Positions 37,140 to 46,394 of a stretch of DNA of 64,000 nt are shown here, one piece after another. The position numbers were made by a program, and so were the translations under genes. The DNA is from Burkholderiaceae bacterium (lineage in GTDB: Bacteria; Pseudomonadota; Gammaproteobacteria; Burkholderiales; Burkholderiaceae_C), in NCBI GenBank assembly GCA_014879655.1, contig JACSRS010000223.1:1-64000 (forward strand). The letters are read 5' to 3'. The notes under the pieces are model-generated. The model was not told the origin of the DNA. It searched no databases and was given only the letters and a program-made list of their open reading frames with translations. Numbering within the stretch: the first letter of the stretch is position 1; each line of letters starts with the position of its first letter.

Positions 37140-38234
37140 TCAGCCGCTTTTCGGCGATTTCCAGGTGTAGACAGCGGTCACCGCGTAGTTCCAGACCGCA
37201 CCGACCAGCACGCCGGCAATCGCCGACGACAGCCAGAAGCTGTCCTTGTGGAACAGGTAGTCGGCGATGCCGACGTTGGCCAGCGCCCCCACGCTGCAGG
37301 CCAGCACGAAGGACAGCCAGCCGCGCACAAACCCCCAGCCGCGCAGCCGCAGGTCGCGGTAGGTCAGCACGTTGTTCATCACGTAGTTGGTGGTCATCGC
37401 CACCAGCGTGGCGGCGCTCTGCGCCCACAGGAAGGTGCTGCCCATGCCCTTGAACATCACGCTCAGAACCAGCAGGTGCACCAGCAGGCCGAAGCCGCCG
37501 ACCAGCGAGAACGCGATAAAGCGGATCGGCACCACGCCGCCGGTCAGCTTGTCCAGCAGCATGATGAAGTATTCCCAGGCCACATTGGTGTCGAGCTTGC
37601 TCTCGCCGGCCACGCGGTTGCGAAATTCGTAGGGCAGCTCGCGGTAGCGCAGCGGCTTGGGCGCGGTGGCAAACAGGTCGAGCAGGATCTTGAAGCCCAC
37701 GCCGGAAACGCCGGCCTTCACACAATCGACGAACGTCTGGCGGTGGATCATGAAAAAGCCGCTCATCGGGTCGCGCAGGTCGGCTTTGAGCACCAGCCGG
37801 CTCAGCTTCGTGGCAAAGCGGCTGAAGGCGGCGCGCGACTCGTCCCAGTTGCCGATGCCGCCGCTGTCCACGTAGCGGCTGCCGACCACCACGTCCAGGT
37901 TGCCCTCTGCCAGCAGCGCATACATCTTCGGCAGCAATTGTTCGTCGTGCTGCAGGTCGGCGTCGATCACGGCCACCACCGGCGCCGACGAGGCCATCAC
38001 GCCTTCGATGCAGGCGGTCGACAGGCCGCGCCGGCCGACGCGCTGGATGCAGCGCACCCGCAGGTCCTGCTGCGCCATCTCGCGCACGGCGTCGGCCGTG
38101 CCGTCAGGCGAATCGTCGTCGACATAGATCATCTCCCAGTCGATACCGGCCAGCGCCAGGGCCACACGGTCGCGCAGCTCGCGCACGTTGCCGACTTCCT
38201 TGAACGTGGGAACGATGACGGAAAGCTGGGGCAT
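37140..38234 (-). CDS. polyprenol-phosphate mannosyl/glucosyltransferase (DPM1-like GT2) fused to GtrA domain
   Basis: 364 residues. GT2 domain (LSVIVPTFKEVGNVREL, YVDDDSPDGTADAV, VIDADLQHDEQLLP, DPMSGFFMI) followed by four GtrA membrane helices (about 240-355, FIAFSLVGGFGLLVHLL). It makes a polyprenyl-phosphate sugar and may flip it. The donor feeds GT39-type enzymes such as the neighbouring gene at 38294, also on the minus strand. Confidence 0.88.
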   Translation of the reverse strand: MPQLSVIVPTFKEVGNVRELRDRVALALAGIDWEMIYVDDDSPDGTADAVREMAQQDLRVRCIQRVGRRGLSTACIEGVMASSAPVVAVIDADLQHDEQLLPKMYALLAEGNLDVVVGSRYVDSGGIGNWDESRAAFSRFATKLSRLVLKADLRDPMSGFFMIHRQTFVDCVKAGVSGVGFKILLDLFATAPKPLRYRELPYEFRNRVAGESKLDTNVAWEYFIMLLDKLTGGVVPIRFIAFSLVGGFGLLVHLLVLSVMFKGMGSTFLWAQSAATLVAMTTNYVMNNVLTYRDLRLRGWGFVRGWLSFVLACSVGALANVGIADYLFHKDSFWLSSAIAGVLVGAVWNYAVTAVYTWKSPKSG

Positions 38235-38293
38235 GAAGGTCCTTGTCGGCGGGCCGGGCCCGCGCTAGTGTCTGGCGGCCGGGCGGGCCGGCA

Positions 38294-39793
38294 TCAGGGG
38301 TGGCCCCTGTAGTTCGTGCAGCGGTAGATCTCGATGCGGCGCGTCACCTTGCCCAGCGCCTTGACCTCCACCACATCGACCAGTTCCACCGAATCAAAAT
38401 AGCGCTTGAGCACGGCGGTGTCCAGATCGCCCTGGTCCTGGTTCGACAGCACCAGGAATCCGGTGGCGCCACGCAGGTCGCGGTCCTTGGGGAAATAGTC
38501 GTACTGCAGGGCGCGTTCGCCGTAAATGTCCTGCGCCCAGGTGCGCGGCTGACCGGGCATGTGAAAACGGATCAGCGAACTGATCTTGTAGTTCGGGCCG
38601 AATACGAACGTCTTCTCGCCCCGGGCCTGCGCGGCGGACTCCAGCCTGGCCACCTGCCGCCCGGCCTCGGCCCAGCCGCTCCAGCTGTTCATGTCGCCCG
38701 CCACCGGCAGGTTCGGCAGCAGGAACACACCGCCGGCCACCAGCAGGATGGCCACCGACGACGCCAGCCCGCGCAGCAGCCGCCGCGTGCCACCGGCCTG
38801 CGCCAGCACATGGCGCACGCCCAGGATCACCAGCGTGGCATAGGCGGGCGCCAGCCAGTTGATCTTGACGATCGAGCGAAAGCTGACCAGCGTGAAGAGA
38901 AGCACCGGAATGGCGCCGCTGAGCAGCAGCAATCGGGTGCGGTCGTCCACCGCGGCACCCAGCCCCTGGCGTACGTGGCGCACCATCGCGCCGATCGCCA
39001 GCCAGAAGCCGTAGGGCGTGAGCAGCGCAAACTGCGTGGCCACCATCATCGCGAAATACTTCGGCTTGAAGCCCGTCATGCCGCCCACACGCCGGCTGCT
39101 CTGAAAGGCCAGCGACACCCATTCGTTCTGTGCGTTCCAGATCAGCACCGGCGCAAACACCAGCACCGCGACCAGCGCCGCCAGATAGGGCTGGGGCTTG
39201 AGCAGCCAGTGGCGCATTCGCGGCGACGTCAGCAGGTACAGCAGGATCACCGGCCCAAGCAGCACGCCGGAATATTTTCCGAGCATGGCCAGCCCGACAA
39301 AAAAGCCGGTCAGCCACCACCAGCGGCCGTTGCCGCTGGCGCTCAGACGCCAGACGGCCCAGATCGCGCCGCTCCAGGCAAAGATCAGCGGGCCGTCGGG
39401 CGTCGGCCCCAGCGCCAGCGCTTCGAACAGGATGGTCAGGTTCAGCGCCGCCAGCGACCAGAAAGCGAGTCGCCGGTCGCCATACATGTCCAGCACCAGC
39501 CGTGCCCACAGCAGGTTCCAGCCCAGCGACCACAGCACCGCCGCCGACTTGATGCCAAACACCGTCTGCCCGAACACCGCCGTGGTCAGCATCATGCTGT
39601 AACTGGCCAGCGGCGGGTGATCGAAATACGACCAGTCGGGGTGCAGGCTCCAGGTCCAGTAATACGCTTCCTGCGGCAGCAGCGGCGCAAACGCCGCCAG
39701 CACCAGCCGCAGCGCGACAAAGCCGGCAATCAGACCAGCAATGGCATGGGGCCGGTCTGGGAGGGTGTGCCAGCGGCTTTCCGTGGAGGTCAA
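38294..39793 (-). CDS. GT39/ArnT-like lipid-linked sugar transferase
   Basis: 499 residues from TTG 39793. No ATG or GTG occurs in frame before the first membrane segment, so TTG is the best start; this is the least certain point. Many membrane helices; PLLPQEAYYWTWS and HPDWSYFDHPPLASY are the catalytic loop of the PMT_2/ArnT family, including the E-A-Y-Y acidic motif. It transfers a sugar from polyprenyl phosphate to an extracytoplasmic acceptor such as lipid A or a glycan. Its sugar donor is probably made by the adjacent DPM1-like protein. Confidence 0.82.
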   Translation of the reverse strand: MTSTESRWHTLPDRPHAIAGLIAGFVALRLVLAAFAPLLPQEAYYWTWSLHPDWSYFDHPPLASYSMMLTTAVFGQTVFGIKSAAVLWSLGWNLLWARLVLDMYGDRRLAFWSLAALNLTILFEALALGPTPDGPLIFAWSGAIWAVWRLSASGNGRWWWLTGFFVGLAMLGKYSGVLLGPVILLYLLTSPRMRHWLLKPQPYLAALVAVLVFAPVLIWNAQNEWVSLAFQSSRRVGGMTGFKPKYFAMMVATQFALLTPYGFWLAIGAMVRHVRQGLGAAVDDRTRLLLLSGAIPVLLFTLVSFRSIVKINWLAPAYATLVILGVRHVLAQAGGTRRLLRGLASSVAILLVAGGVFLLPNLPVAGDMNSWSGWAEAGRQVARLESAAQARGEKTFVFGPNYKISSLIRFHMPGQPRTWAQDIYGERALQYDYFPKDRDLRGATGFLVLSNQDQGDLDTAVLKRYFDSVELVDVVEVKALGKVTRRIEIYRCTNYRGHP

Positions 39794-40049
39794 GGGGAGG
39801 GAGTCTGGAAAGTAGGGTGAAAAAATGAGAGTGACCGCCGGGATCGGGGGGCCGCAGTCACTCGGACAACACCCGCGAGTCGCGGTACGCCGGATGGTAC
39901 CGGAAGCGGATGAAGATTCGCTGATCTGTTGCCAAGCGCCGTCTTGCCCCGACCGGCCCGGGCGCCGGGGATAATCGCCCCACCCGCCCGAACAACCCTG
40001 GCCGCCGCAGCCGACGCGGAATCCGCCCTGTCCACCGCCCCGCCCTGCC

Positions 40050-40901
40050 GTGACCGAGAACTGCCAGCCCGCCCTGATCGAACAAGCCGAAACCGCGCTG
40101 GCCGCCAGCACCGACCGCGTGGTGTTTGTGCCGTTCGAAGGCCGGCGCTACGTGGCCAAGCGTTTTGCCGACCACCGCCCGCGCCCACGCCTGCAGTCGC
40201 TGGCGCTGCGCTGGCTGGTGAAGCGCATCACCGGGCAGGCGCTGCCGATGGACACGCTGCGGCTGGCCGACACCGGCTTTCAGGCCGGCGGCGAAGCGCG
40301 CCGGCTGCGGTCGCTGGCGCAGGTGGGGGTGCGGGTGCCGCCGCTGGTGCATGTGGGCACCCACTACCTGTTGATGCCGCATTGCGGCAAGCCCTTGGCC
40401 GACCTGCTGGCCGACTGGTCGATCGACACGATTCGCACTGAACTGATCGCGCAGGCCGCCGATCTGGGGCGTTTTCACCGCGACGGCCAGTGGCACGGCG
40501 CGGCGCAGATCAAGAACCTGACCTGGCAGGACGGCCAGACCTGGCGCATCGATTTTGAAGAGAGCTTTGGCGAGCAGGTGCCGCTGCCGGTCGCGCAGGC
40601 GCTGGATGTGGTGCTGTTCCTGGACTCGATTGCGCTGGCCGGTCCGCTGGACGAGACCGAATCGCGCCGCCTGCTGCCGCGGCTGCTCGAAGCCTGGGCC
40701 GCGCAGCAGCCCGGCGACGCGGTGATCGACGTGCTGCGCCGGGGCGAGCGCTGGCTGGCGCGCCTGGCCTGGCTCAGCCTGCCGTTTCGCCGCCGCACGC
40801 GCAAGGGCCGTCCGCGCAAGGGCGCGCTGCGCCTGGCCATCGTTTCGGATGCCATGACGCAATTTCTGAAGGCTTCCGGCGACGGGCGTGGCCATGCATG
40901 A
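40050..40901 (+). CDS. kinase-like protein (BUD32/RIO/LPS-kinase type)
   Basis: 283 residues from GTG 40050. A small kinase fold can be read: VPFEGRRYVAKRF (ATP lysine), WHGAAQIKNLTW in place of the catalytic loop HGDxxxxN, and IDFEES for the DFG-like metal site. The HG-A-Q loop lacks the usual aspartate, as in some LPS-core or BUD32-like kinases. It is 7 bp short of overlapping the next glycosyltransferase start and probably acts in the same surface-glycan work. Confidence 0.7.
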   Translation: MTENCQPALIEQAETALAASTDRVVFVPFEGRRYVAKRFADHRPRPRLQSLALRWLVKRITGQALPMDTLRLADTGFQAGGEARRLRSLAQVGVRVPPLVHVGTHYLLMPHCGKPLADLLADWSIDTIRTELIAQAADLGRFHRDGQWHGAAQIKNLTWQDGQTWRIDFEESFGEQVPLPVAQALDVVLFLDSIALAGPLDETESRRLLPRLLEAWAAQQPGDAVIDVLRRGERWLARLAWLSLPFRRRTRKGRPRKGALRLAIVSDAMTQFLKASGDGRGHA

Positions 40902-42051
40902 TCCGTCTGGCCAGCCGGACAGCGGCACGCAGACCGGCCTGGCATCGCAAGGGCTGCTGGTCAACCTGATTGGAATCATCGAAGGCAACCCAACAGGTTA
41001 CGGCGTCCACACGCGCGGCTTCTTGCGTGCGCTCGAACGCGCCCGAACCCCTGATCTTCACTGCCTCTTCACCGAATTTCGCAAGCCGGGCGAGATCGAG
41101 CGCAACGTCGAAAGTTGCCGGGCCTTCACCGGCCGCGTCGTCAACATCTGGCTGCAGGTCGGACCGGGCGACGCGGTGCTGGCGCGCTTTCCCGGCGAAA
41201 AGATCGCCTACACCATGTTCGAGACCGACGTCCTGCCGGACGGCTGGGTCGCAGGACTGGCGCGGGCCGATGGCGTGTTCACCCCCAGCGCCTGGGGCCG
41301 AGAGATGATGATCGACAACGGGGTCGAGGCCCGGCGCATCCACGTCGTGCCCGGTGGCGTCGAGCGGGCCTGGTTCACGCCCTGGGGCCCGAAGCTTCGC
41401 CAGCTCGAAAGCCCAGCGTTCAAGTTCCTGATGATTGGCGCCTACCAGACCCGCAAGGGCTATGCCGAGCTTTTCACCGCGTTCCGCCAGGCATTCGGGG
41501 ATCGCCGCGACGTGGAACTCGTCGTCAAGGCCGAGGCGTTTGCGACCCCCTCGGCCAGAGAGAAACACCGCGCGGCGATCCTGGCCGACGCCCCGCCGCA
41601 GGTGCGCGTCGTCGAAGGCCGGCTTGGCGACGCCGCCGTCGCCGCGCTGTACCGGAGTTGTGACTGTTTCGTGTTTCCCAGCCGCGGTGAAGGCGGCGGC
41701 CTGCCGTTGTTCGAGGCCATGGCCTGCGGCTTGCCGGTGATCGCCACCCGGTGCAGCGGCCATTCGCAGCTGCTGGACCCGTTTGCGGGCCGCTTCCTCG
41801 AAGTCAGCACGCTTCGCAAACCCGTCACGGCGCCCGATTTCCTCAACTGGTACCGCTGGAAACATGGGGCCGGCTGCTGGCACGAACCCGACGTGGACTC
41901 GCTGGCGGCGGCGATGCAGCGCGTGGCGGAAGGCGGCCTGCCTTGGGATCCGGTCGCGACGGCCCTGGAAGTGCGCCAGCGGTTTTCCTGGGACGCCAGC
42001 GTGGACGCCGCCTTGCGGGCGCTGCTGCGCCCCGGGGTTCTGCAGCCCTGA
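40894..42051 (+). CDS. glycosyltransferase family 4 protein
   Basis: 385 residues from ATG 40894, overlapping the kinase-like stop by 8 bp (GTG 40888 is possible). GNPTGYGVHTRGFLRAL at the N-terminus, VFTPSAWGREMM, and the donor-site motif FPSRGEGGGLPLFEAMACGLPVIATR are typical of GT-B fold GT4 enzymes. It acts on an unknown surface glycan. The coupling to the kinase-like gene is as seen in LPS-core loci. Confidence 0.87.
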   Translation: MHDPSGQPDSGTQTGLASQGLLVNLIGIIEGNPTGYGVHTRGFLRALERARTPDLHCLFTEFRKPGEIERNVESCRAFTGRVVNIWLQVGPGDAVLARFPGEKIAYTMFETDVLPDGWVAGLARADGVFTPSAWGREMMIDNGVEARRIHVVPGGVERAWFTPWGPKLRQLESPAFKFLMIGAYQTRKGYAELFTAFRQAFGDRRDVELVVKAEAFATPSAREKHRAAILADAPPQVRVVEGRLGDAAVAALYRSCDCFVFPSRGEGGGLPLFEAMACGLPVIATRCSGHSQLLDPFAGRFLEVSTLRKPVTAPDFLNWYRWKHGAGCWHEPDVDSLAAAMQRVAEGGLPWDPVATALEVRQRFSWDASVDAALRALLRPGVLQP

Positions 42052-42058
42052 ACGCCTT

Positions 42059-43543
42059 TCAGCGCCGGATCGCATTGGGAAAGTAGGTGGCCGTCAGGCT
42101 GCGGCTGTGCACCGGCGAAAAGCCGTCCGCATAAGCCGCGCGTGCGTCGCGGGCGTAACGGCGCCAGTCGCGCACCCAGTGGATGTGGTCGCACACCTCC
42201 AGCAGGCCGATGGTTTCGCGGTCGGCAATCAGGATGCCGTGAACCTGCAGCCCCAGCTGCGCCTTGCACGCGCGCAGCGCCGCCAGCGTGGCCGGCGTGA
42301 CGCCGAATTCACCGTCGCTGACGATCAGGATGTCGGCCAGCGCCCAAGCCTGCGTCTGCACCCGCGAAATGGCCCGTTCCAGCGGCGTCTGCAGGTCGGT
42401 GCCGCCGTCGAAGCTCTGGCCCATCACGGCCAGCAGTTCGTCCAGCCCGTGCGGCGTCATCGCCAGTTCGCGCTCCAGTACTTCGCCCGGCCCGCCAAAC
42501 GCCACCAGCTGGCAGGTGCGCCCTGCCGGGTGCGCGGTGCGCAGCGCCTGCAGCACGCAGGCTTTGGCCACCTGCTCGGGCGCACCCTGCATCGAGCCGG
42601 AGGTATCCAGGCAGATGATCATCGGCCCCGTCGCGCGTGGAGCAGGTTCGGGCGCGACCGGCAAGGTGCGCGTCGCGTCCGGCACCGGCACCCAGTGCGG
42701 CAGCACCGCTTCGTGTTCGTAGGACAGCAACTGCGACTCGGCCAGACGGGCGCGCCACAGCCGGTGCAGCACCGGGTGGCGCATCAAGGCGGCTTCACTG
42801 GCCAGCATGCGCGCGATCTGGCCCGAGCGCTTGACGCCGCGCACTTCGCCAGGCTGATCGGCCAGACGGATCTCAATGGCTTTCACCGCCTGCAACCGCG
42901 GCGGCGCGGGCCGGGGTGCATCCTGGCATCGTGGCGGCGCCTGCAGCTGCCGCTCGGCGCGTCCGACCTGATCGATGAAGGCAACCAGTTGCGGCAAGGA
43001 CCGCAGCAGTTCACCGATGCGCTCGGCCTCGCGCCATTCGCGGCTGGACAACCGCCCTTTCAGTTCGTCGTGCCGCAGGTGGGCCAGGTCGCCCAAGGTC
43101 AGCAGCAGCGCCAGCACCGCGTCCCAGCCGTGGCGCTCCACCTGCCATTCGTCGCGAAATGCCTGTGCCATGTCTTCGATGGCCTGTGCGCGCGGCTGGC
43201 CCGGCGGGCGGTCCACCAGCGTGTCCAGGTGCCACAAGGCCGTGCGCAGCACCTGCACCACCATGGTGGACCTGCCGCGTGTCAGAGCGGTGAGTTGCAG
43301 ATCGCCGATGACCTGGCGTATCGCGCTGCTGGCGGGTGCGTCGCCCAAGTCTTCAACGTCATCGGGAAGTACACCCTTCAGCAGCGCATCGCGCCAGGCG
43401 GCCAGCCCGGCCAGACGTGCCGACGTGGCGCCGCAGCTGCAGATCAGGGAAGGGAGCCACAATTCGCGTGGCAGCCCGGCCAGCCCGTCAAACGGGCGGT
43501 CAAGCCTTTCGGGGTTGGTAGCGGCAGCCGCTTGCGCCGGCAT
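42059..43543 (-). CDS. VWA-domain protein (ViaA-like)
   Basis: 494 residues. A mostly helical N-terminal part (about 1-300) precedes a C-terminal von Willebrand A domain with the metal site DTSGSM in MIICLDTSGSMQGAP, and SFDGGTDLQTPL. It matches the ViaA partner of RavA in architecture. It begins 4 bp after the MoxR AAA gene stop, so the two are co-translated. Such pairs act as an AAA chaperone and its adaptor. Confidence 0.85.
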   Translation of the reverse strand: MPAQAAAATNPERLDRPFDGLAGLPRELWLPSLICSCGATSARLAGLAAWRDALLKGVLPDDVEDLGDAPASSAIRQVIGDLQLTALTRGRSTMVVQVLRTALWHLDTLVDRPPGQPRAQAIEDMAQAFRDEWQVERHGWDAVLALLLTLGDLAHLRHDELKGRLSSREWREAERIGELLRSLPQLVAFIDQVGRAERQLQAPPRCQDAPRPAPPRLQAVKAIEIRLADQPGEVRGVKRSGQIARMLASEAALMRHPVLHRLWRARLAESQLLSYEHEAVLPHWVPVPDATRTLPVAPEPAPRATGPMIICLDTSGSMQGAPEQVAKACVLQALRTAHPAGRTCQLVAFGGPGEVLERELAMTPHGLDELLAVMGQSFDGGTDLQTPLERAISRVQTQAWALADILIVSDGEFGVTPATLAALRACKAQLGLQVHGILIADRETIGLLEVCDHIHWVRDWRRYARDARAAYADGFSPVHSRSLTATYFPNAIRR

Positions 43544-43547
43544 GGTT

Positions 43548-44927
43548 TCAGTCCGTCAGCACGACGGCGGGTGGGGCGCCGCCTTCCATGGCTGCATCCA
43601 TCGGCAGCGCAGCAAATGCCTCATGCACCGCATCCGCCCGCGCAACGAGCTGCGCAACAGCGGACACGTTGGCGGCATGCACTGCGCTGATGGCGTCGCG
43701 CCATTGGGGGGGCAGCCACAGATGCGCCGCCGCTTGCGCGGTCACCATGTTCGACGTGGCCTTTACTGTCTGCAGCGCGGCTGCGGCGCGTTCGCGGACT
43801 TCGTCAAGCTGCGCCAGCCGGGCTTGCACGTGCAACAGGCTGTAGCGTTTGCGCGCCTGCTCGGCCAATCTGCGCACCAGCACCTGTTCGCTGCCAGGCG
43901 CAGCCATCGAACGCGCCAGCGCCAGCTTGCCGGCGCTGTCATCCGTCGCAGTGGCCGGGGCCGATTCTTCGATTTCCACCTGCTTCTCAAACGCCTCCAC
44001 TGCACGCTGCAGCCAGACCACATCCACCGGCAGCGCCTGCGCCACCCGCGCCATGAACCAGTCCTTCAGGCCGGGCCCCTGCGCCGGGCGGGCAGCCAGC
44101 ACAAAGGGCAGCAACCACAGGTCCCAAGCATCGACCTGCGTTGGCGCACTTGCCGTTGCCGCGCCCGCCCGACTGGCCGCCTGCACCTGCAGCAGCCCTA
44201 CCAGCTTGCGCCAGCGCCGGTCCGACACAGCCACCGACTGCGCCTCGCAAAAAGCGCGCGCCTTTACCAGCAGGTCGATGACTGGCGGTGGCAACACCAC
44301 AGCCTGCGCGCGCTGGCGCAGCGCGTCCAGATCCGACTGCCGCAGTCGGGGCTGCGGCTGGCTCAGCTGCGCTGGCAACTGCAGCAGCGCCGTGAAGCGA
44401 TCCTGTGCCAGCGGTCCGACCGGCACGCGCAGAGCAAAACGGTCATGAAAGGCCTGCAGCGCGTCGTCGTCCGGCACGTCGTTGGTGGCGCCGACGACGC
44501 TGATCAGCGGCACGGCGACGCGGCCGCTGCCGTTGTCGAACTCGCGCTCATTGAGCAGCGTCAGGAGCGCATTGAGAATGGCTGAATTGGCCTTGAACAC
44601 CTCGTCCAGAAACGCCACCTGCGCCGTCGGCAGAAAACCATCCGTCAGGCGCTCGTAGCGGTCTTCTTCCAGCGCCTTCAGCGACAACGGTCCGAACAGC
44701 TCTTCGGGCACGGAAAAGCGCGTCAGCAAGCGCTCGAAGTAGCGCGCACCGCCAAACACCCGGTGCAGCCGCCGCGCCAGCTCGCTCTTGGCGGTGCCGG
44801 GCGGGCCGATCAGCAGCACGTGCTCGCCCGCCAGCGCGCCCAGCAGCAGCAGGCGCACCGCTTCGTCGCGCTGCAACAGGTCACGGTCAAGATCGGCGAG
44901 GCAGTCCTGAAGGGTCTGGGTATCCAT
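43548..44927 (-). CDS. MoxR-family AAA+ ATPase (RavA-like)
   Basis: 459 residues from ATG 44927. Walker A LLIGPPGTAKSE (about 37-46), Walker B VAFLDEVFKANSAIL, sensor and arginine-finger region GATNDVPDDDALQAFHDRFALR. The C-terminal half with TDDSAGKLALAR and a coiled-coil stretch resembles RavA. It works with the VWA protein that follows. In E. coli RavA-ViaA is linked to respiratory complexes and sensitivity to aminoglycosides. Confidence 0.87.
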   Translation of the reverse strand: MDTQTLQDCLADLDRDLLQRDEAVRLLLLGALAGEHVLLIGPPGTAKSELARRLHRVFGGARYFERLLTRFSVPEELFGPLSLKALEEDRYERLTDGFLPTAQVAFLDEVFKANSAILNALLTLLNEREFDNGSGRVAVPLISVVGATNDVPDDDALQAFHDRFALRVPVGPLAQDRFTALLQLPAQLSQPQPRLRQSDLDALRQRAQAVVLPPPVIDLLVKARAFCEAQSVAVSDRRWRKLVGLLQVQAASRAGAATASAPTQVDAWDLWLLPFVLAARPAQGPGLKDWFMARVAQALPVDVVWLQRAVEAFEKQVEIEESAPATATDDSAGKLALARSMAAPGSEQVLVRRLAEQARKRYSLLHVQARLAQLDEVRERAAAALQTVKATSNMVTAQAAAHLWLPPQWRDAISAVHAANVSAVAQLVARADAVHEAFAALPMDAAMEGGAPPAVVLTD

Positions 44928-45222
44928 GGTGTGATGGTAAAGCGCGCCGACCGGGCAGAGAAGGCCCTGAATCCGCGCGCTATGTACGCCAGCCCACAGA
45001 CGGCTGACAGCGGGCAACGAAGAATGGCGGTTCACCCACTTCGGCAGAACGAGCGCCCATGATTTCATCCCTTTCCGAAGGTCGCCTTGCCAGCACAGGA
45101 AGCCGCTCGCCGGCAATCAAGCCAGCGGGCTGCGCGACCTGCCTCAACGGCAATGCGGCACTTGCTGCAACGGTTGCTTCCCGGGTCAGCCTGCAATTAC
45201 TCGCGGCAGGTCGCGGGTGGTC

Positions 45223-46311
45223 ATGAAGCGTCCCCGTACCGCCCTTGCACTTCTCGCCGTATGGGCCGCCGTTGCGGCGCCAGCGACGGCCGCCGATGAG
45301 TCCGCGGCTTGCCGCAACCTCGACGATGATGGCTCCCGCCTGGCCTGCTATGACCGGGCCGCTGGCCGTGTGGCACCGTTGAGCGTGGCACCCACGCCCG
45401 TCACCGGGTCCGCAACGCCGGCAGCGGGCGCAAGTGCATCCGCTGTTCCTGCGGCGGCCAAGCGCGACTGGTGGACGCCCGGCACCTATGTGCCGCAGAC
45501 CTTCGCCGAACGCTGGGAGCTGGAGCCGGCCACCAAGGATGGCGTGTTCAAGATCAAGGCTTACCAGCCGACCTACGTGCTGATCGGAAACTGGCGCAAG
45601 AACACCAACCCGAACCCCTGCTCCCCCAATCCGCTCAATTGCGCCTCGGGTCAGGGTGACTACATGCATGGCGACGCCAAGTTCCAGATCAGCGCAAAAA
45701 CCAAACTCTGGGAGGACATCTTTGGTACCCCGATCGATCTGTGGGCGGCGTACACCCAGCAGTCCTACTGGCAGGTCTACGATGGAAAAACTTCACGCCC
45801 CTTCCGCGAGACCGACTTCCAGCCTGAAGCCTGGGTAACCGTGCCCCTCAGCGTCGGACCCGAGTGGCTGCGCTGGCGCATGCTCAACCTCGGCCTTTCG
45901 CATCAGTCGAACGGACAGAGCGACCCGCTCTCGCGTTCATGGAACCGGGTCTACGCCACCTTCGGGCTGACTTCCGGCGACCTGAGCGTGCTCATCAAGC
46001 CGTGGTGGCGTGTTCCGGAGACCGGCAATACCGACAACAATGCGGACGTCGGCGACTACGCGGGACGGCTCGAAGTGCAGGCGGTTCTGCCGTATGGTGC
46101 CAATGTCTTCTCTGCCACGGTGCGAAGCAACCTGAAGAACAGTTCAAGCACGCCCAACCGCACATCGCTGCAGGCGGACTGGGCGTTCCCGCTCTATGGC
46201 CAGCTGCATGGCTATGTTCAAGGCTTCAGCGGCTGGAACGACTCGCTGCAGAACTACAACTTCCGCAACTCAGGCATCGGCATCGGCATTTCATTGACCG
46301 GGTGGCGTTGA
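45223..46311 (+). CDS. pldA: outer-membrane phospholipase A
   Basis: 362 residues. Signal peptide (cleavage near ATAADE), a Pro/Ala-rich linker, then a beta-barrel with the OMPLA catalytic pattern: H227 and S229 in GLSHQSNGQSD and N241 in SRSWNR, matching E. coli H142/S144/N156 exactly in spacing. It hydrolyses membrane phospholipids after barrel damage. ATG 45223 is used; GTG 45217 is a possible alternative. It has a separate promoter, divergent from the MoxR gene. Confidence 0.93.
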   Translation: MKRPRTALALLAVWAAVAAPATAADESAACRNLDDDGSRLACYDRAAGRVAPLSVAPTPVTGSATPAAGASASAVPAAAKRDWWTPGTYVPQTFAERWELEPATKDGVFKIKAYQPTYVLIGNWRKNTNPNPCSPNPLNCASGQGDYMHGDAKFQISAKTKLWEDIFGTPIDLWAAYTQQSYWQVYDGKTSRPFRETDFQPEAWVTVPLSVGPEWLRWRMLNLGLSHQSNGQSDPLSRSWNRVYATFGLTSGDLSVLIKPWWRVPETGNTDNNADVGDYAGRLEVQAVLPYGANVFSATVRSNLKNSSSTPNRTSLQADWAFPLYGQLHGYVQGFSGWNDSLQNYNFRNSGIGIGISLTGWR

Positions 46312-46394
46312 GTCTGATCACGCGTCTTTGAGCCAGTTCGACAGATCGCTGCCCCGACAGGCCGCAGTGTCTTTCGGACGTTTCTCCCGGCCGA

